From the NCBI RefSeq assembly GCF_001513785.1, contig NZ_LNQS01000007.1, positions 186,001 to 250,000 of the forward strand: 64,000 nucleotides of DNA, written 5' to 3'. The position numbers and the translations under genes are program-made. A model generated the notes under the pieces. That model made no database searches, was not told the DNA's origin, and was given only the letters and a program-made list of their open reading frames with translations. Positions 17,377-26,273 of this stretch are shown one piece after another. Each line of letters starts with the position of its first letter. The stretch's first letter is position 1. The DNA is from Rheinheimera sp. EpRS3 (GTDB taxonomy: Bacteria; Pseudomonadota; Gammaproteobacteria; Enterobacterales; Alteromonadaceae).

Positions 17377-18828
17377 ATGACCCTATCGCACGCAGAGCAG
17401 TATCAGAAGAGCTGGCAGGAACGCCAGGAATATGCCGAAAACATGCAGCCCATTATTGGCCGCTTATACCGTAATAAAGGTATTGAAGTGGTGGTATATG
17501 GCCGCCCGCTGGTAAACGCCACCACTATCGACATTATTAAAGCGCATAAAAGCGTTGAGCGGTTCGAAGGGCAAAAACTGCGTTTACGCGAAAGTTTTCC
17601 GCTGCTTGAAGCAATCAGCAAAATGAATCTGGCTCCGGGACGGGTGGATATTGGTAAGCTGGCATACGGCTATATTTATAAAAATGCCGCTAACGGCACT
17701 GAGCTGGAGCAGTATTTAGCCCGTGAACTGACCGAGCTGCTGGATCACGAAGATCAGGTTAAACCGGTTGATGTGGTGCTGTACGGTTTTGGCCGTATTG
17801 GTCGTTTGTTAGCCCGCCTAATGCTGGAACGCTCTGGCCCGAGTACTAAACTGCGTTTACGTGCCATAGTAGTGCGCGGCGGTAAAAAAGGTGATTTGGA
17901 AAAACGTGCCAGCCTGCTGCGCCGCGATTCTATCCACGGCCCTTTTAACGGCAGCATCACGGTAGATGAAGAAAACCAGGGTATTAAAGCCAACGGCACC
18001 TTTATTAAAGTGATTTACGCTAATTCACCCGAGCTGGTTGATTATACCCAATACGGTATCAGCGATGCGCTGGTGGTAGATAACACCGGTATCTGGAAAG
18101 ACGACAAAGAGCTGAGCATTCACTTTAGCAGTAAAGGTGCGGCCAAGGTATTGCTGACAGCGCCGGCCAAAGGCGATGTGCCTAATATCGTTTATGGTGT
18201 AAACCAGCATATGATTTTGCCAGAGCACAAAATTGTTTCTGCCGCCAGTTGCACCACCAATGCCATTACACCAGTGTTAAAAGCGCTGGAAGATGAGTTT
18301 GGTATCCGTAACGGCCATGTGGAAACCGTACACTCGTATACAAATGACCAAAACCTGATCGATAACTTCCACAGTGCCGAGCGCCGTGGCCGTGCTGCAC
18401 CGCTGAACATGGTGTTAACCTCTACCGGTGCTGCCAGCGCTGTCGCCAAGGCGTTACCGCAATTAAAAGGTAAGCTAACCGGTAATGCTATTCGTGTGCC
18501 TACACCAAATGTGTCTATGGCTATTTTATCGCTGAATTTAAAGCGTGAAACCAGCCGTGACGAGATGAACAACTTTTTACAACGTACGTCTCTGTTTTCT
18601 GAACTGCAGGATCAGATTGATTTTACCGCTTCTACCGAAATTGTATCGTCAGATTTGGTCGGCTCACGCTACGCCGGCGTAGTTGACTCGCAGGCCACTA
18701 TTGTTGATGGTGATCGTTGTGTGTTGTACGTTTGGTATGACAACGAGTTCGGTTACAGCACTCAGGTTATCCGGGTAATGAATGATATGGCAGGAATTAA
18801 GTATCCAACCCTGCCGGTAGCGCGTTAA
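17377..18828 (+). CDS. glyceraldehyde-3-phosphate dehydrogenase, long form
   Basis: 483 aa, about 150 residues longer than classical GapA. The extra N-terminal region (residues 1 to about 127) is helical and contains HAEQYQKSWQERQEYAENM and KLAYGYIYKNA. The Rossmann start DVVLYGFGRIGRLLARLM is at about residue 130. Catalytic Cys292 in SAASCTTNAITPVLK and His319 in VETVHSYTNDQN are conserved, as is the C-terminal WYDNEFGYSTQV. This long type is common in Vibrionaceae and Alteromonadales beside a classical GAPDH. Whether it serves glycolysis or gluconeogenesis cannot be read here. Own promoter and terminator. Confidence 0.92.
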   Translation: MTLSHAEQYQKSWQERQEYAENMQPIIGRLYRNKGIEVVVYGRPLVNATTIDIIKAHKSVERFEGQKLRLRESFPLLEAISKMNLAPGRVDIGKLAYGYIYKNAANGTELEQYLARELTELLDHEDQVKPVDVVLYGFGRIGRLLARLMLERSGPSTKLRLRAIVVRGGKKGDLEKRASLLRRDSIHGPFNGSITVDEENQGIKANGTFIKVIYANSPELVDYTQYGISDALVVDNTGIWKDDKELSIHFSSKGAAKVLLTAPAKGDVPNIVYGVNQHMILPEHKIVSAASCTTNAITPVLKALEDEFGIRNGHVETVHSYTNDQNLIDNFHSAERRGRAAPLNMVLTSTGAASAVAKALPQLKGKLTGNAIRVPTPNVSMAILSLNLKRETSRDEMNNFLQRTSLFSELQDQIDFTASTEIVSSDLVGSRYAGVVDSQATIVDGDRCVLYVWYDNEFGYSTQVIRVMNDMAGIKYPTLPVAR

Positions 18829-18843
18829 TCTGTGTCTTTATCG

Positions 18844-18868
18844 AAAAGCCGCTTTTTAGCGGCTTTTT
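18844..18868 (+). terminator. Rho-independent terminator after the GAPDH gene
   Basis: AAAAGCCGCT, loop TTTT, AGCGGCTTTTT: a 10-bp perfect stem with a T tail, 16 bases after the stop. Confidence 0.92.
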
Positions 18869-18972
18869 CTTTGCGCTTAACCTGTTAGAATCCTTTACAC
18901 TGTAGCTCAGGTCAGTTGCACCAGGCAGCACCTGTGTTAGTCTTTCACTCTTTACGCCTACGGACCCGATTT

Positions 18973-20100
18973 ATGAAAATTACCAGCAACTTTGACAGCG
19001 GTAACATTGAAGTACTACAGGCTGATTCTCCCGATAATATTCAGCTGGCCATTCGCAAAGACAATCAATCCGACTTTTACCAGTGGTTTCATTTTCGTTT
19101 AAGCACTGAACATGCGCAATTGCATACGCTGACTATTACCAATGCCGGTGATTCTGCTTATCCTGATGGCTGGAAAGATTATCAGGCCGTAGCCTCGTAC
19201 GACCGCCAAACCTGGTTTCGGGTAGACACCGAATATGACGGTAAAGCGCTAACCATTAAGCACTTCCCGGAAGCACAATCTGTTTATTTTGCCTACTTTG
19301 CACCATACAGCTACGAGCGCCACATGGATTTACTGCATCAGGCACAGTCTGACTACAACTGTCAGTTGGTTGAGCTGGGCGAAACCTTAGACGGCCGTGA
19401 TATGAGCCTGTTAATTGTCGGTGAGCCGGAAGAAGGCAAAAAGAAAATCTGGATCACGGCGCGCCAGCACCCTGGTGAAACCATGGCCGAGTGGCTGATT
19501 GAAGGTTTGCTCGATCGTTTACTGGACGAAGATGACGGTGTATCCCGCGCGCTGCTGAACAAAGCAGTGTTTTACATAGTGCCGAATATGAACCCGGATG
19601 GCTCGGTACGCGGCCATTTACGTACTAACGCTGCCGGCATGAACCTAAACCGCGAGTGGCTGAACCCGTCAATGGAAAAAAGCCCGGAAGTGTATCTGGT
19701 ACGGCAAAAAATGCTGGAAACCGGCGTCGATTTATTCCTTGATATGCACGGCGATGAAAACCTGCCATATAACTTTGTTGCCGGCAGCGAAGGTGTGCCG
19801 TCGTACGATGAGCGGATAAAAAATCTGGAAAACCTGTTTAAACAAACCTTGCTGGCAGTAACGCCTGAGTTTCAAACCGAGTTTGGCTATGATTTAGACG
19901 AGCCGGGTAAAGCCAATATGACAGTTGCTACCGCCTGGGTCGGTGAGCAATTTAACTGCCTGGCGTACACCGTAGAAATGCCGTTTAAAGATAATGCCAA
20001 CCTGCCGGATGATGCCTATGGCTGGTCTGATATACGCTCGATGAAGCTGGGGCAGGATATGCTGCCAGCTATTCTGGCCGTTGCCGATAAGCTGCGTTAA
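18973..20100 (+). CDS. M14-family zinc carboxypeptidase (cytosolic CCP-like)
   Basis: 375 aa from ATG 18973; the frame extends upstream to 18916 but MKITSNFDSGNIEVL is the usual family start. An N-terminal beta domain of about 110 aa (QWFHFRLS, YERHMDLL) typical of the cytosolic carboxypeptidase subfamily precedes the catalytic domain. Zinc ligands are the His and Glu of ARQHPGETMAEW and the His of DMHGDE; the catalytic Glu lies in YTVEMPFKDN, and NMNPDGSVRGHLRTNAAGMNLNREW is the substrate-binding strand. No signal peptide. Eukaryotic relatives remove C-terminal glutamates from proteins; the bacterial substrate is unknown. The next gene begins 9 bp downstream. Confidence 0.9.
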   Translation: MKITSNFDSGNIEVLQADSPDNIQLAIRKDNQSDFYQWFHFRLSTEHAQLHTLTITNAGDSAYPDGWKDYQAVASYDRQTWFRVDTEYDGKALTIKHFPEAQSVYFAYFAPYSYERHMDLLHQAQSDYNCQLVELGETLDGRDMSLLIVGEPEEGKKKIWITARQHPGETMAEWLIEGLLDRLLDEDDGVSRALLNKAVFYIVPNMNPDGSVRGHLRTNAAGMNLNREWLNPSMEKSPEVYLVRQKMLETGVDLFLDMHGDENLPYNFVAGSEGVPSYDERIKNLENLFKQTLLAVTPEFQTEFGYDLDEPGKANMTVATAWVGEQFNCLAYTVEMPFKDNANLPDDAYGWSDIRSMKLGQDMLPAILAVADKLR

Positions 20101-20109
20101 GTTTTGCCT

Positions 20110-21798
20110 ATGTATTTAGCTGCTAAACCTTTGCTGCTGGCGTCAGTTCTGCTGACGCTAAGCAGTTGTGTTGCGGTGTATCAGCCTGCGATGCCGGCGT
20201 CGGCATTACATAGCCAAAATGCAACTCAACTTGCTGCACTTAGCCAGAGCAATGGGCTTAACAAGAGGAATGCGCTGGGCCAACTGGATGTGCTGTGGCC
20301 AGAAACGGCAAGCCAGCGGGCCTGGGTAAATAACCGGCGCAGTTTTATCGGCTATCAGGGCCAGGGTGAACTGCTGCTGGAGCTGGGGACAACCACAGCG
20401 TTAACGCTCAGTGTTAACGGCAAAATATTACATTTACGCCCGGATGCTAAGCTGGGGCAACATTTGGCTTTGGATATCAGCGCCGTTACGCGTAATGGTA
20501 TAAACCAGCTGGAACTTGTTGATATAGAACCACTTGGTGCTAAAGTGCGTGTGGTGCTGCCTTACCCGGTGCTGCAGGATAATACCGCTAAGGCTGCGCA
20601 TAATGCGGGGTTTTCAGCAGCCGTGCTGGCTGAACTGGACCAGCTTATTCAGCGTGAAGTCGAACAGGGTTTTCCCGGTGCGGTGTTACTGATTGCCAAA
20701 GATGGCAAAATTATTAAGGAAACTGCCTATGGTTATGCCAGCCGCTATGCCAGTGATGGCACTGAGCTGAGTCAGCCCGAGCCGATGCAAACCGATACGG
20801 TGTTTGACCTGGCGTCTAACACTAAAATGTACGCCACCAACTATGCCATTATGCAGTTGGTCAGTGCAGGCAAACTGGACATCAATCTGCCGCTGCAACA
20901 TTACCTTACAGAGTATCAGGGTAACGGCCGTGAGCAGCGTCTGGTCAGCGATTTGTTGTATCACAGTGCAGGTTATGCGCCTGAGGTGCATTTTCACCGG
21001 CCGGACAACCGTCACGGGCCAGCGTTTTACTCGCTCGACAGGGCGCGCAGCATGCAGCTGATTGCCAGCGAAGTGCCATTTGAGCGCGAGCGTGGCGGTA
21101 AAGCGGTATACAGTGATATTGACTATATGCTGCTTGGCCTGCTGATTGAGCGTATTACCGGCCAGGCTCAGGATGAGTATCTGGAACAGCAGCTATACCG
21201 GCCGATGGGACTAAACAGCACAGTATTTAACCCGTTGCGTAAAGGCATAGCCCAAAGCCGTATCGCGGCCACAGAGCTTGATGGTAACAGCCGTGGCGGG
21301 CGGGTAAGCTTTCCGGCAGATATACGCGGTGTGGTGCGGGGCAATGTGCACGATGAGAAAGCCCGTTATGCCTTTGATGGCGTAGCGGGGCATGCTGGTT
21401 TGTTCTCCACTGCGCGTGAAACTGCCACCCTGGCGATGCTGGCGCTGCATGGCGGTTATGGTTTAACACCGGTATTCAGCCAGGCAGTTATTCAGCAGTT
21501 TGTCCGGCCTTCAGTGACAGATCATACTGTTGGCCTGGGGTGGCGCACCGCTGTGGGTGGCGATTTAAACTGGCACTTTGGCCCCTATGCCAGTCCTTAT
21601 GCGTTTGGTCATACCGGCTGGACCGGAACCGCTACGCTGGTCGACCCGTATTACGGTTTGGTAGTGGTACTGCTAACCAATAAAAAACATAGCCCGGTGC
21701 TGGCCGAAGGTGAAAATAGTTATTATTTTGCCGGTGATCGGTTTGAAACTGGTATGTATGGCAGCATCATGAGTAAAATATACCAGGCAATGCAGTAG
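20110..21798 (+). CDS. PBP4B-like serine hydrolase lipoprotein
   Basis: 562 aa from ATG 20110. A lipoprotein signal (LLLASVLLTLSSC) places it at the envelope. Residues about 60-165 form a beta-rich module (LLLELGTTTALTLSVNGKIL, NGINQLELVDIEPLGAKV) resembling a sugar-binding jelly roll. The rest is a beta-lactamase/DD-peptidase domain: SxxK as LASNTKMYATN, a YSD triad-like element in KAVYSDIDYMLLG, and HTGWTG as the third motif. Overall it recalls E. coli YfeW (PBP4B) but carries the extra N-terminal module. Probably a peptidoglycan or ester hydrolase; nearly contiguous with the M14 peptidase gene. Confidence 0.82.
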   Translation: MYLAAKPLLLASVLLTLSSCVAVYQPAMPASALHSQNATQLAALSQSNGLNKRNALGQLDVLWPETASQRAWVNNRRSFIGYQGQGELLLELGTTTALTLSVNGKILHLRPDAKLGQHLALDISAVTRNGINQLELVDIEPLGAKVRVVLPYPVLQDNTAKAAHNAGFSAAVLAELDQLIQREVEQGFPGAVLLIAKDGKIIKETAYGYASRYASDGTELSQPEPMQTDTVFDLASNTKMYATNYAIMQLVSAGKLDINLPLQHYLTEYQGNGREQRLVSDLLYHSAGYAPEVHFHRPDNRHGPAFYSLDRARSMQLIASEVPFERERGGKAVYSDIDYMLLGLLIERITGQAQDEYLEQQLYRPMGLNSTVFNPLRKGIAQSRIAATELDGNSRGGRVSFPADIRGVVRGNVHDEKARYAFDGVAGHAGLFSTARETATLAMLALHGGYGLTPVFSQAVIQQFVRPSVTDHTVGLGWRTAVGGDLNWHFGPYASPYAFGHTGWTGTATLVDPYYGLVVVLLTNKKHSPVLAEGENSYYFAGDRFETGMYGSIMSKIYQAMQ

Positions 21799-21834
21799 GC
21801 GGTATCTGGCCGTCCGAATTAAGGTTGGAGTGTT

Positions 21835-22161
21835 ATGGCTATTATTTCCTGTCCGTTTTGTGGGCACAAAATTTCTGATAAAAGCGCGCAGTGCAATAAA
21901 TGTAACGGCGATATCGCCGGATTAACGCCGGAAAAACGCGAATCTCTGGAGCGCAGCAAGGCGTTGGATCAGGCGCAAAGTCTGGTTAACCATTCAATGT
22001 TTGCGCTGGTATTATTTCTGGCCGGTTTTGGCTTGATGTACTGGTGGGACCCACAGGCAGGCAGCCCGCAACAATATATTGCCGGCGCCGCTATCGGCCT
22101 GGGCTTTTGCTGGTATATTGTCAGCCGCGCCCGTATTATGTTTATGAGAAAGCGTAAATAA
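21835..22161 (+). CDS. zinc-ribbon membrane protein
   Basis: 108 aa. An N-terminal zinc ribbon (CPFCGHKISDKSAQCNKCNGDI, two CxxC pairs) is followed by a charged helix and two transmembrane helices (MFALVLFLAGFGLMYWW; YIAGAAIGLGFCWYIVS), ending in a basic RKRK tail. GGAG lies 5 bases before the ATG. yeaC begins one base after the stop, indicating co-transcription. Function unknown. Confidence 0.78.
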   Translation: MAIISCPFCGHKISDKSAQCNKCNGDIAGLTPEKRESLERSKALDQAQSLVNHSMFALVLFLAGFGLMYWWDPQAGSPQQYIAGAAIGLGFCWYIVSRARIMFMRKRK

Positions 22162-22162
22162 G

Positions 22163-22444
22163 ATGAATTTCAATGCTTTAGTGCAGGCTATGACGCCAGA
22201 CACTTATGAAAAGCTCTCAGATGCTGTTGCCACTGGCCGCTGGGCAGACGGTAACCCGATGAGCGAAGCACAGCGGGCGCACAGTTTACAACTGGTGATG
22301 GCGTATCAGGCACAGGTTTTAAAGTCAGATGAGCTTTTTACCATCGGCGCCGATGGCCAAATGGTGCATAAATCCAAAGCCGAACTTAAAAAACAATTCG
22401 AAACTCAGCCGTCTATTGCAAGGTTCTCGCACGATGATCTTTAA
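22163..22444 (+). CDS. yeaC: DUF1315 family protein YeaC
   Basis: 93 aa, colinear with E. coli YeaC: MTPDTYEKLSDAVATGRWADG near the start, AHSLQLVMAYQAQ in the middle and the C-terminal GADGQMVHKSKAELKKQF. Function unknown. It is tightly packed: one base after the zinc-ribbon gene, and its last 11 bases overlap the start of the DUF349 gene. In E. coli yeaC lies beside msrB-gapA. Confidence 0.9.
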   Translation: MNFNALVQAMTPDTYEKLSDAVATGRWADGNPMSEAQRAHSLQLVMAYQAQVLKSDELFTIGADGQMVHKSKAELKKQFETQPSIARFSHDDL

Positions 22445-25139
22445 ACGTTTTTTTAAACCCAAATGGCAGCATCCCGACGTTGCTGTGCGTCAACAGGCAA
22501 TTAACGAACTAAATAGCGAGGATCAGGCACATAAAAGCGTGTTGCATGAACTGGCCTTTAACGACGGCGCCGAAGCAGTGCGCAAAGCGGCCCTGATTAA
22601 GCTGAATGATTTTTCACTTTGGTGGCAAGCCAGTAAACATGACAGCGCCGAGCGTTTACAGCAGCTGGCCGAGCAAACACTGATTCGCCAGTTGTTGCAA
22701 AATCAGGTTGAGCCGAAGCTAAAACAACAGTTTATTGCTCAGTGCAACCGCAGCAGTATTTTGGAGCAATTGGCACAAACTGAAACTGATGCCGGTATTA
22801 AATTTAGCCTGCTACAGCGCTTAAACAAAATCGAGCTTAACCTCAAAGCCTTGCAAGATCCTGTGTTGCAACCTGTACAAAAGCAGCAGTTGCTGGCGCA
22901 AATTGACGATGAAAAAACACTGGAAAAGCTCAGCAAACAGCTCAATGGGGATATGCTGGTTCAGGTGCAGCAAAAACTGGCCGTGCTTAGCGAGCAAAAG
23001 CAAAAACCGCTGCAGTTGCGTAAACAGCTTACCCTGATGCTGTCAAAATTAAATGCCGCGCGCGATCGCAGCAGCGTAGAGGCTTTGCCTGCTTTACTTG
23101 CTGATTACCAGACACAGTGGCAGCAACTTGAAGGCGAGCTACATTACCTGGGCGATGAAGCTGCAGAATTCCGGGCGAAATATCAGAAAATTACCAGCCA
23201 GATTGAGCAGTGGTTAGCCCCCCGTTTGGAAGAGCTAAGCAAACTACAGGCCGAGCAGGCACTGCGTGAGGCCAGAGCAGAAAGAACAATGGCGTTGCAG
23301 CAACAGTTTAATCAACTGGAACAAGCGTTGCAGCAGGCATTGTTAACTACAGATATCAGTGCGGCGCAACAACTTGAACAGCAAATAACAACGCTCAGTG
23401 ACACCCTGACAAACGCGGATATTACCGACAAAGCCGGGCTAACCAAACGCCTTGCCCAGTTACAGCAACAGCTAAACCGCTTACCGGAACTGGCCGAGCA
23501 GCTCACCCGGCTAACCCGTATTGTGGCAGATTGGGCGGCCCAGCCGGTGCCAGATAATGCCACCGATTATCAGCAGTTATCTGCCCAGCTAAAGCAGTGG
23601 CAGCAAGATTTCCGTGAGATCAGCAAAGCGATGGTGATTGCCGTGCCGGCAAGCTTGTTGGAGGCTAAAAATGCTCTGCAGCAACAGTGGCAAGAGCTGG
23701 CCAAAAGCTTTACTGCACAGAGTGATAAAATTCAAAGGCAATGTCGTAGCAAACTGGCGCAATACCGGCGCCTCTATAATGCCGGTAAATACAAAGTGCT
23801 ATTTGGCCTGTTTAAAGGCATAGAGCAGGATTATCAGCAATTAAGCACACAGCAGCAGTTAGCGCTGGCGAAAGATTACGAGTTTGCCCGCGACAAACTG
23901 GCCGAGCTGGCAGACTGGCAGGAATATATCGCCACGCCGCGCAAACAACAATTGCTGCAACAGATGCAGCAACTGGACAGCGTAGTGCCGGATAACCTGA
24001 TGCGCCAGCGTGCCGATGAGGTAAAACAGGCCAGAGCGCAGTGGAACAGCCTGGGCAAGGCTGATCCGGCGCAGGAAGAACAGCTTAATGCTGCTTTTGA
24101 TCTGGCGTGCGAGCAGGCATTTGTGCCGTGTCGGGTTTATTTTGCCGCACAGGATGCACTGCGTGCAGAGCATGTAATACAACGCGAACAGATTATTACT
24201 CAGGCGCTGGAGTTTACACCAAGCAGTGATGCCAAAGCACTGGATACCCGCCTGCAGCAGCTTAAGCAAGCCTGGCAGCAGGCTGGTGCCGTTGATAAAC
24301 AGCAGTTTACTGCCTTGAATGAGCGCTTTAATCAGGCGCTTTCGCCACTGCGTGAGCAGTTAAAAGCCTTACAACAGCATGCAGCCGATGCCAAGCAGCA
24401 GCTTGTGGATAAAGCTCAGGCTGCATTGGGTTTGGCTGATGCTAACCTGACGGCGAAAGTGTTAAAGGAATGCCAGCAACAGTGGAAAACAACAGGCAAT
24501 GCCGCCCGTAAGCAGGATCAGGCGCTGTGGCTGCAGTTCCGTGCCATCTGTGATGGTTTCTTTAATGCACGCTCTGAGCAGTTTGAACAGCAAAAGCAAG
24601 CCGAGCAGGCAGAACTGAAGCAGTTTGAAATGCAACTGACTGAGCTGTCCGCGCAGTTGGATGCGGCAACAGAGCTTACAGCACTGGCTGAACTGCAACA
24701 GCAGCTGCAGACATTGCAACCTGACAGCAGCGCTGCACAGCAAGCGGTGCGCCAGTTACAGGATAAACTGAAGCAAAAACAACAGCAGTGGCAACAGCAA
24801 CAGCAGCAACGTGAATTTAGCCAGATGTTTGAGCTGCTGGCCAGCCCAGATATAAGTGCAGAGCAGCTACCGGCAGGATACCGTGATTGCTTTAACAAGC
24901 AGCAGGAACAACAGTTCAGCCGCGCTCAACTGACACTGGCACTGGAGTTGATAGCCGATGCGCCATCGCCGCAAAGTGAACAAAGTGCGCGCCAGCAGGT
25001 ACAGTTGCTACTGCTATCCGATAAGCACAATCAGGGTAGTACACTGGACAAACACAGCCTGCTAAAACGCTGGTTGCAGTTTGGTGCGCTGACAGAAGCG
25101 GAATTGCCATTGCTGGCACGGGTTAAAACACTGTTTTAA
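22434..25139 (+). CDS. large coiled-coil DUF349-domain protein
   Basis: 901 aa from ATG 22434 (MIFKRFFKPKWQHPD), overlapping yeaC by 11 bases. The N-terminus is HEAT-like (QHPDVAVRQQAINEL, DGAEAVRKAALIKL); the rest is long Gln/Leu/Ala-rich helices. Repeats of the DUF349 type occur, for example around ARAQWNSLGKADPAQEEQLNAAFDLACE and QQWKTTGNAARKQDQALWLQFRAICDGFF. Predicted to be an elongated cytosolic coiled-coil protein. DUF349 proteins are uncharacterised scaffolds in many proteobacteria. Ends in a convergent terminator with ansA. Confidence 0.88.
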   Translation: MIFKRFFKPKWQHPDVAVRQQAINELNSEDQAHKSVLHELAFNDGAEAVRKAALIKLNDFSLWWQASKHDSAERLQQLAEQTLIRQLLQNQVEPKLKQQFIAQCNRSSILEQLAQTETDAGIKFSLLQRLNKIELNLKALQDPVLQPVQKQQLLAQIDDEKTLEKLSKQLNGDMLVQVQQKLAVLSEQKQKPLQLRKQLTLMLSKLNAARDRSSVEALPALLADYQTQWQQLEGELHYLGDEAAEFRAKYQKITSQIEQWLAPRLEELSKLQAEQALREARAERTMALQQQFNQLEQALQQALLTTDISAAQQLEQQITTLSDTLTNADITDKAGLTKRLAQLQQQLNRLPELAEQLTRLTRIVADWAAQPVPDNATDYQQLSAQLKQWQQDFREISKAMVIAVPASLLEAKNALQQQWQELAKSFTAQSDKIQRQCRSKLAQYRRLYNAGKYKVLFGLFKGIEQDYQQLSTQQQLALAKDYEFARDKLAELADWQEYIATPRKQQLLQQMQQLDSVVPDNLMRQRADEVKQARAQWNSLGKADPAQEEQLNAAFDLACEQAFVPCRVYFAAQDALRAEHVIQREQIITQALEFTPSSDAKALDTRLQQLKQAWQQAGAVDKQQFTALNERFNQALSPLREQLKALQQHAADAKQQLVDKAQAALGLADANLTAKVLKECQQQWKTTGNAARKQDQALWLQFRAICDGFFNARSEQFEQQKQAEQAELKQFEMQLTELSAQLDAATELTALAELQQQLQTLQPDSSAAQQAVRQLQDKLKQKQQQWQQQQQQREFSQMFELLASPDISAEQLPAGYRDCFNKQQEQQFSRAQLTLALELIADAPSPQSEQSARQQVQLLLLSDKHNQGSTLDKHSLLKRWLQFGALTEAELPLLARVKTLF

Positions 25140-25153
25140 CCGTTATCTGTTAG

Positions 25154-25177
25154 AACCGGCTTAAACTTAAGCCGGTT
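25154..25177. terminator. bidirectional terminator between the DUF349 gene and ansA
   Basis: AACCGGCTTAA, AC, TTAAGCCGGTT: an 11-bp perfect inverted repeat in the 57-bp gap between convergent genes. T-runs are weak on both sides. Confidence 0.7.
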
Positions 25178-25196
25178 GTTATCTTAAGAAACAGCC

Positions 25197-26213
25197 TTAG
25201 CCTGCGGTTAATTCTCCGCGTAAATCCTGCTGCATTTGCTGGCGAATTTGTTCTGCATTAAGCGGCTTACTGAGCAAATAGTGCAGTTTGGTCAGTGCAG
25301 CTTCCAGTGTCATGTCGTAACCGCTTATTACACCTGATTGCTTTAACGCATTACCGGTGGCATAGCCCTGCATATTTACCGTGCCTTTAAAGCACTGGGT
25401 GCAGTTAACGATAATTAACCCGCGTTCGCTGGCATCTCGCAGAATTTGCAGTAACTCCGGCCGCTGTGGTGCATTACCCACACCAAAAGACTTAATAATC
25501 AAAGCCCGCACCGGTGTGGCTGTCATATTACGGATCACATCAGTGCTGATCCCAGGATAAAGCGTTACTACGCTGATAGGTTGCGGCACGACAGAAGCCA
25601 GCGTCAGCGGCGCTGCCAGCTTAGTTTGGCTCAGGCGGCCGGCCACCAGATTAATATGAATACCGGCTTCGAGCAGCGGCGGGAAATTGGGTGAGGCAAA
25701 AGCGTTAAAGCCATTAGCATCGGCTTTGGTCGCCCGGTTGCCACGAAACAGCTGATTATTAAAAAACAGTGCTACCTCTGCAATAGGGTAGTTAGCCGCC
25801 AGATAAAGTGCGTTAAGCAGATTAACCTGACCATCTGAGCGCATTTGCGCCAACGGGATTTGTGAGCCGGTAATAATCACCGGCTTTTGCAGGTTTTCCA
25901 GCATAAATGATAAGGCAGATGCGGTGTAAGCCATGGTGTCGGTGCCATGTAGCACCACAAAGCCGTCATATCGGGCATATTGCTGCTGAATATCTTCGGC
26001 GATATTACGCCAGTGATCGGGCGTCATATCAGAGGAGTCTATAACAGGGTGATACTCATGGATATCAAACTCCGGCATTTCTGCCCGGTAAAACTCAGGC
26101 ATGCGCTTTACAGTATCAGTTAAAAAGCCCGGCACTGGTACATAGCCCTGTGCGGAATGTTGCATACCAATAGTACCGCCGGTGTAGGCGACATAAATAC
26201 GTTTTCTGCTCAT
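25197..26213 (-). CDS. ansA: L-asparaginase I, cytoplasmic
   Basis: 338 aa from the ATG at 26213 (the same length as E. coli AnsA); an in-frame TTG at 26222 is less likely. Hydrolyses asparagine to aspartate and ammonia. Active-site Thr motifs are clear: YVAYTGGTIGM at the N-terminus and VVLHGTDTMAYTASALSF; GSQIPLAQMRSDGQVNL also matches. No signal peptide, consistent with the type I cytosolic enzyme. Lies downstream of sppA as in E. coli, where the two are also adjacent. The start codon has no clear Shine-Dalgarno and sits directly after the T tract of a hairpin (26221-26251). Confidence 0.95.
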   Translation of the reverse strand: MSRKRIYVAYTGGTIGMQHSAQGYVPVPGFLTDTVKRMPEFYRAEMPEFDIHEYHPVIDSSDMTPDHWRNIAEDIQQQYARYDGFVVLHGTDTMAYTASALSFMLENLQKPVIITGSQIPLAQMRSDGQVNLLNALYLAANYPIAEVALFFNNQLFRGNRATKADANGFNAFASPNFPPLLEAGIHINLVAGRLSQTKLAAPLTLASVVPQPISVVTLYPGISTDVIRNMTATPVRALIIKSFGVGNAPQRPELLQILRDASERGLIIVNCTQCFKGTVNMQGYATGNALKQSGVISGYDMTLEAALTKLHYLLSKPLNAEQIRQQMQQDLRGELTAG

Positions 26214-26220
26214 AAATTTC

Positions 26221-26251
26221 AAATAAAAATGCCCGGTAGTAGCCGGGCATT
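26221..26251 (-). terminator. terminator hairpin between sppA and ansA
   Basis: Read on the minus strand: AATGCCCGG, loop CTACTA, CCGGGCATT followed by TTTATTT. It lies 22 bases after the sppA stop, and its T tract ends 7 bases before the ansA start codon. Confidence 0.88.
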
Positions 26252-26273
26252 GTAATAGACTTAGCTATTGCTG

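Noticed and set aside
18192..18572. 126-codon antisense frame within the GAPDH gene
   Set aside because: Lies wholly inside a clearly conserved gene, with no start signal or recognisable family.
24462..24898. Minus-strand open frames (for example 24518-24898, very rich in Cys and Ser) inside the DUF349 gene
   Set aside because: They are antisense to CAG/CAA-rich glutamine codons, which read as Cys/Ser/Leu on the other strand; no ribosome-binding site and no domain.
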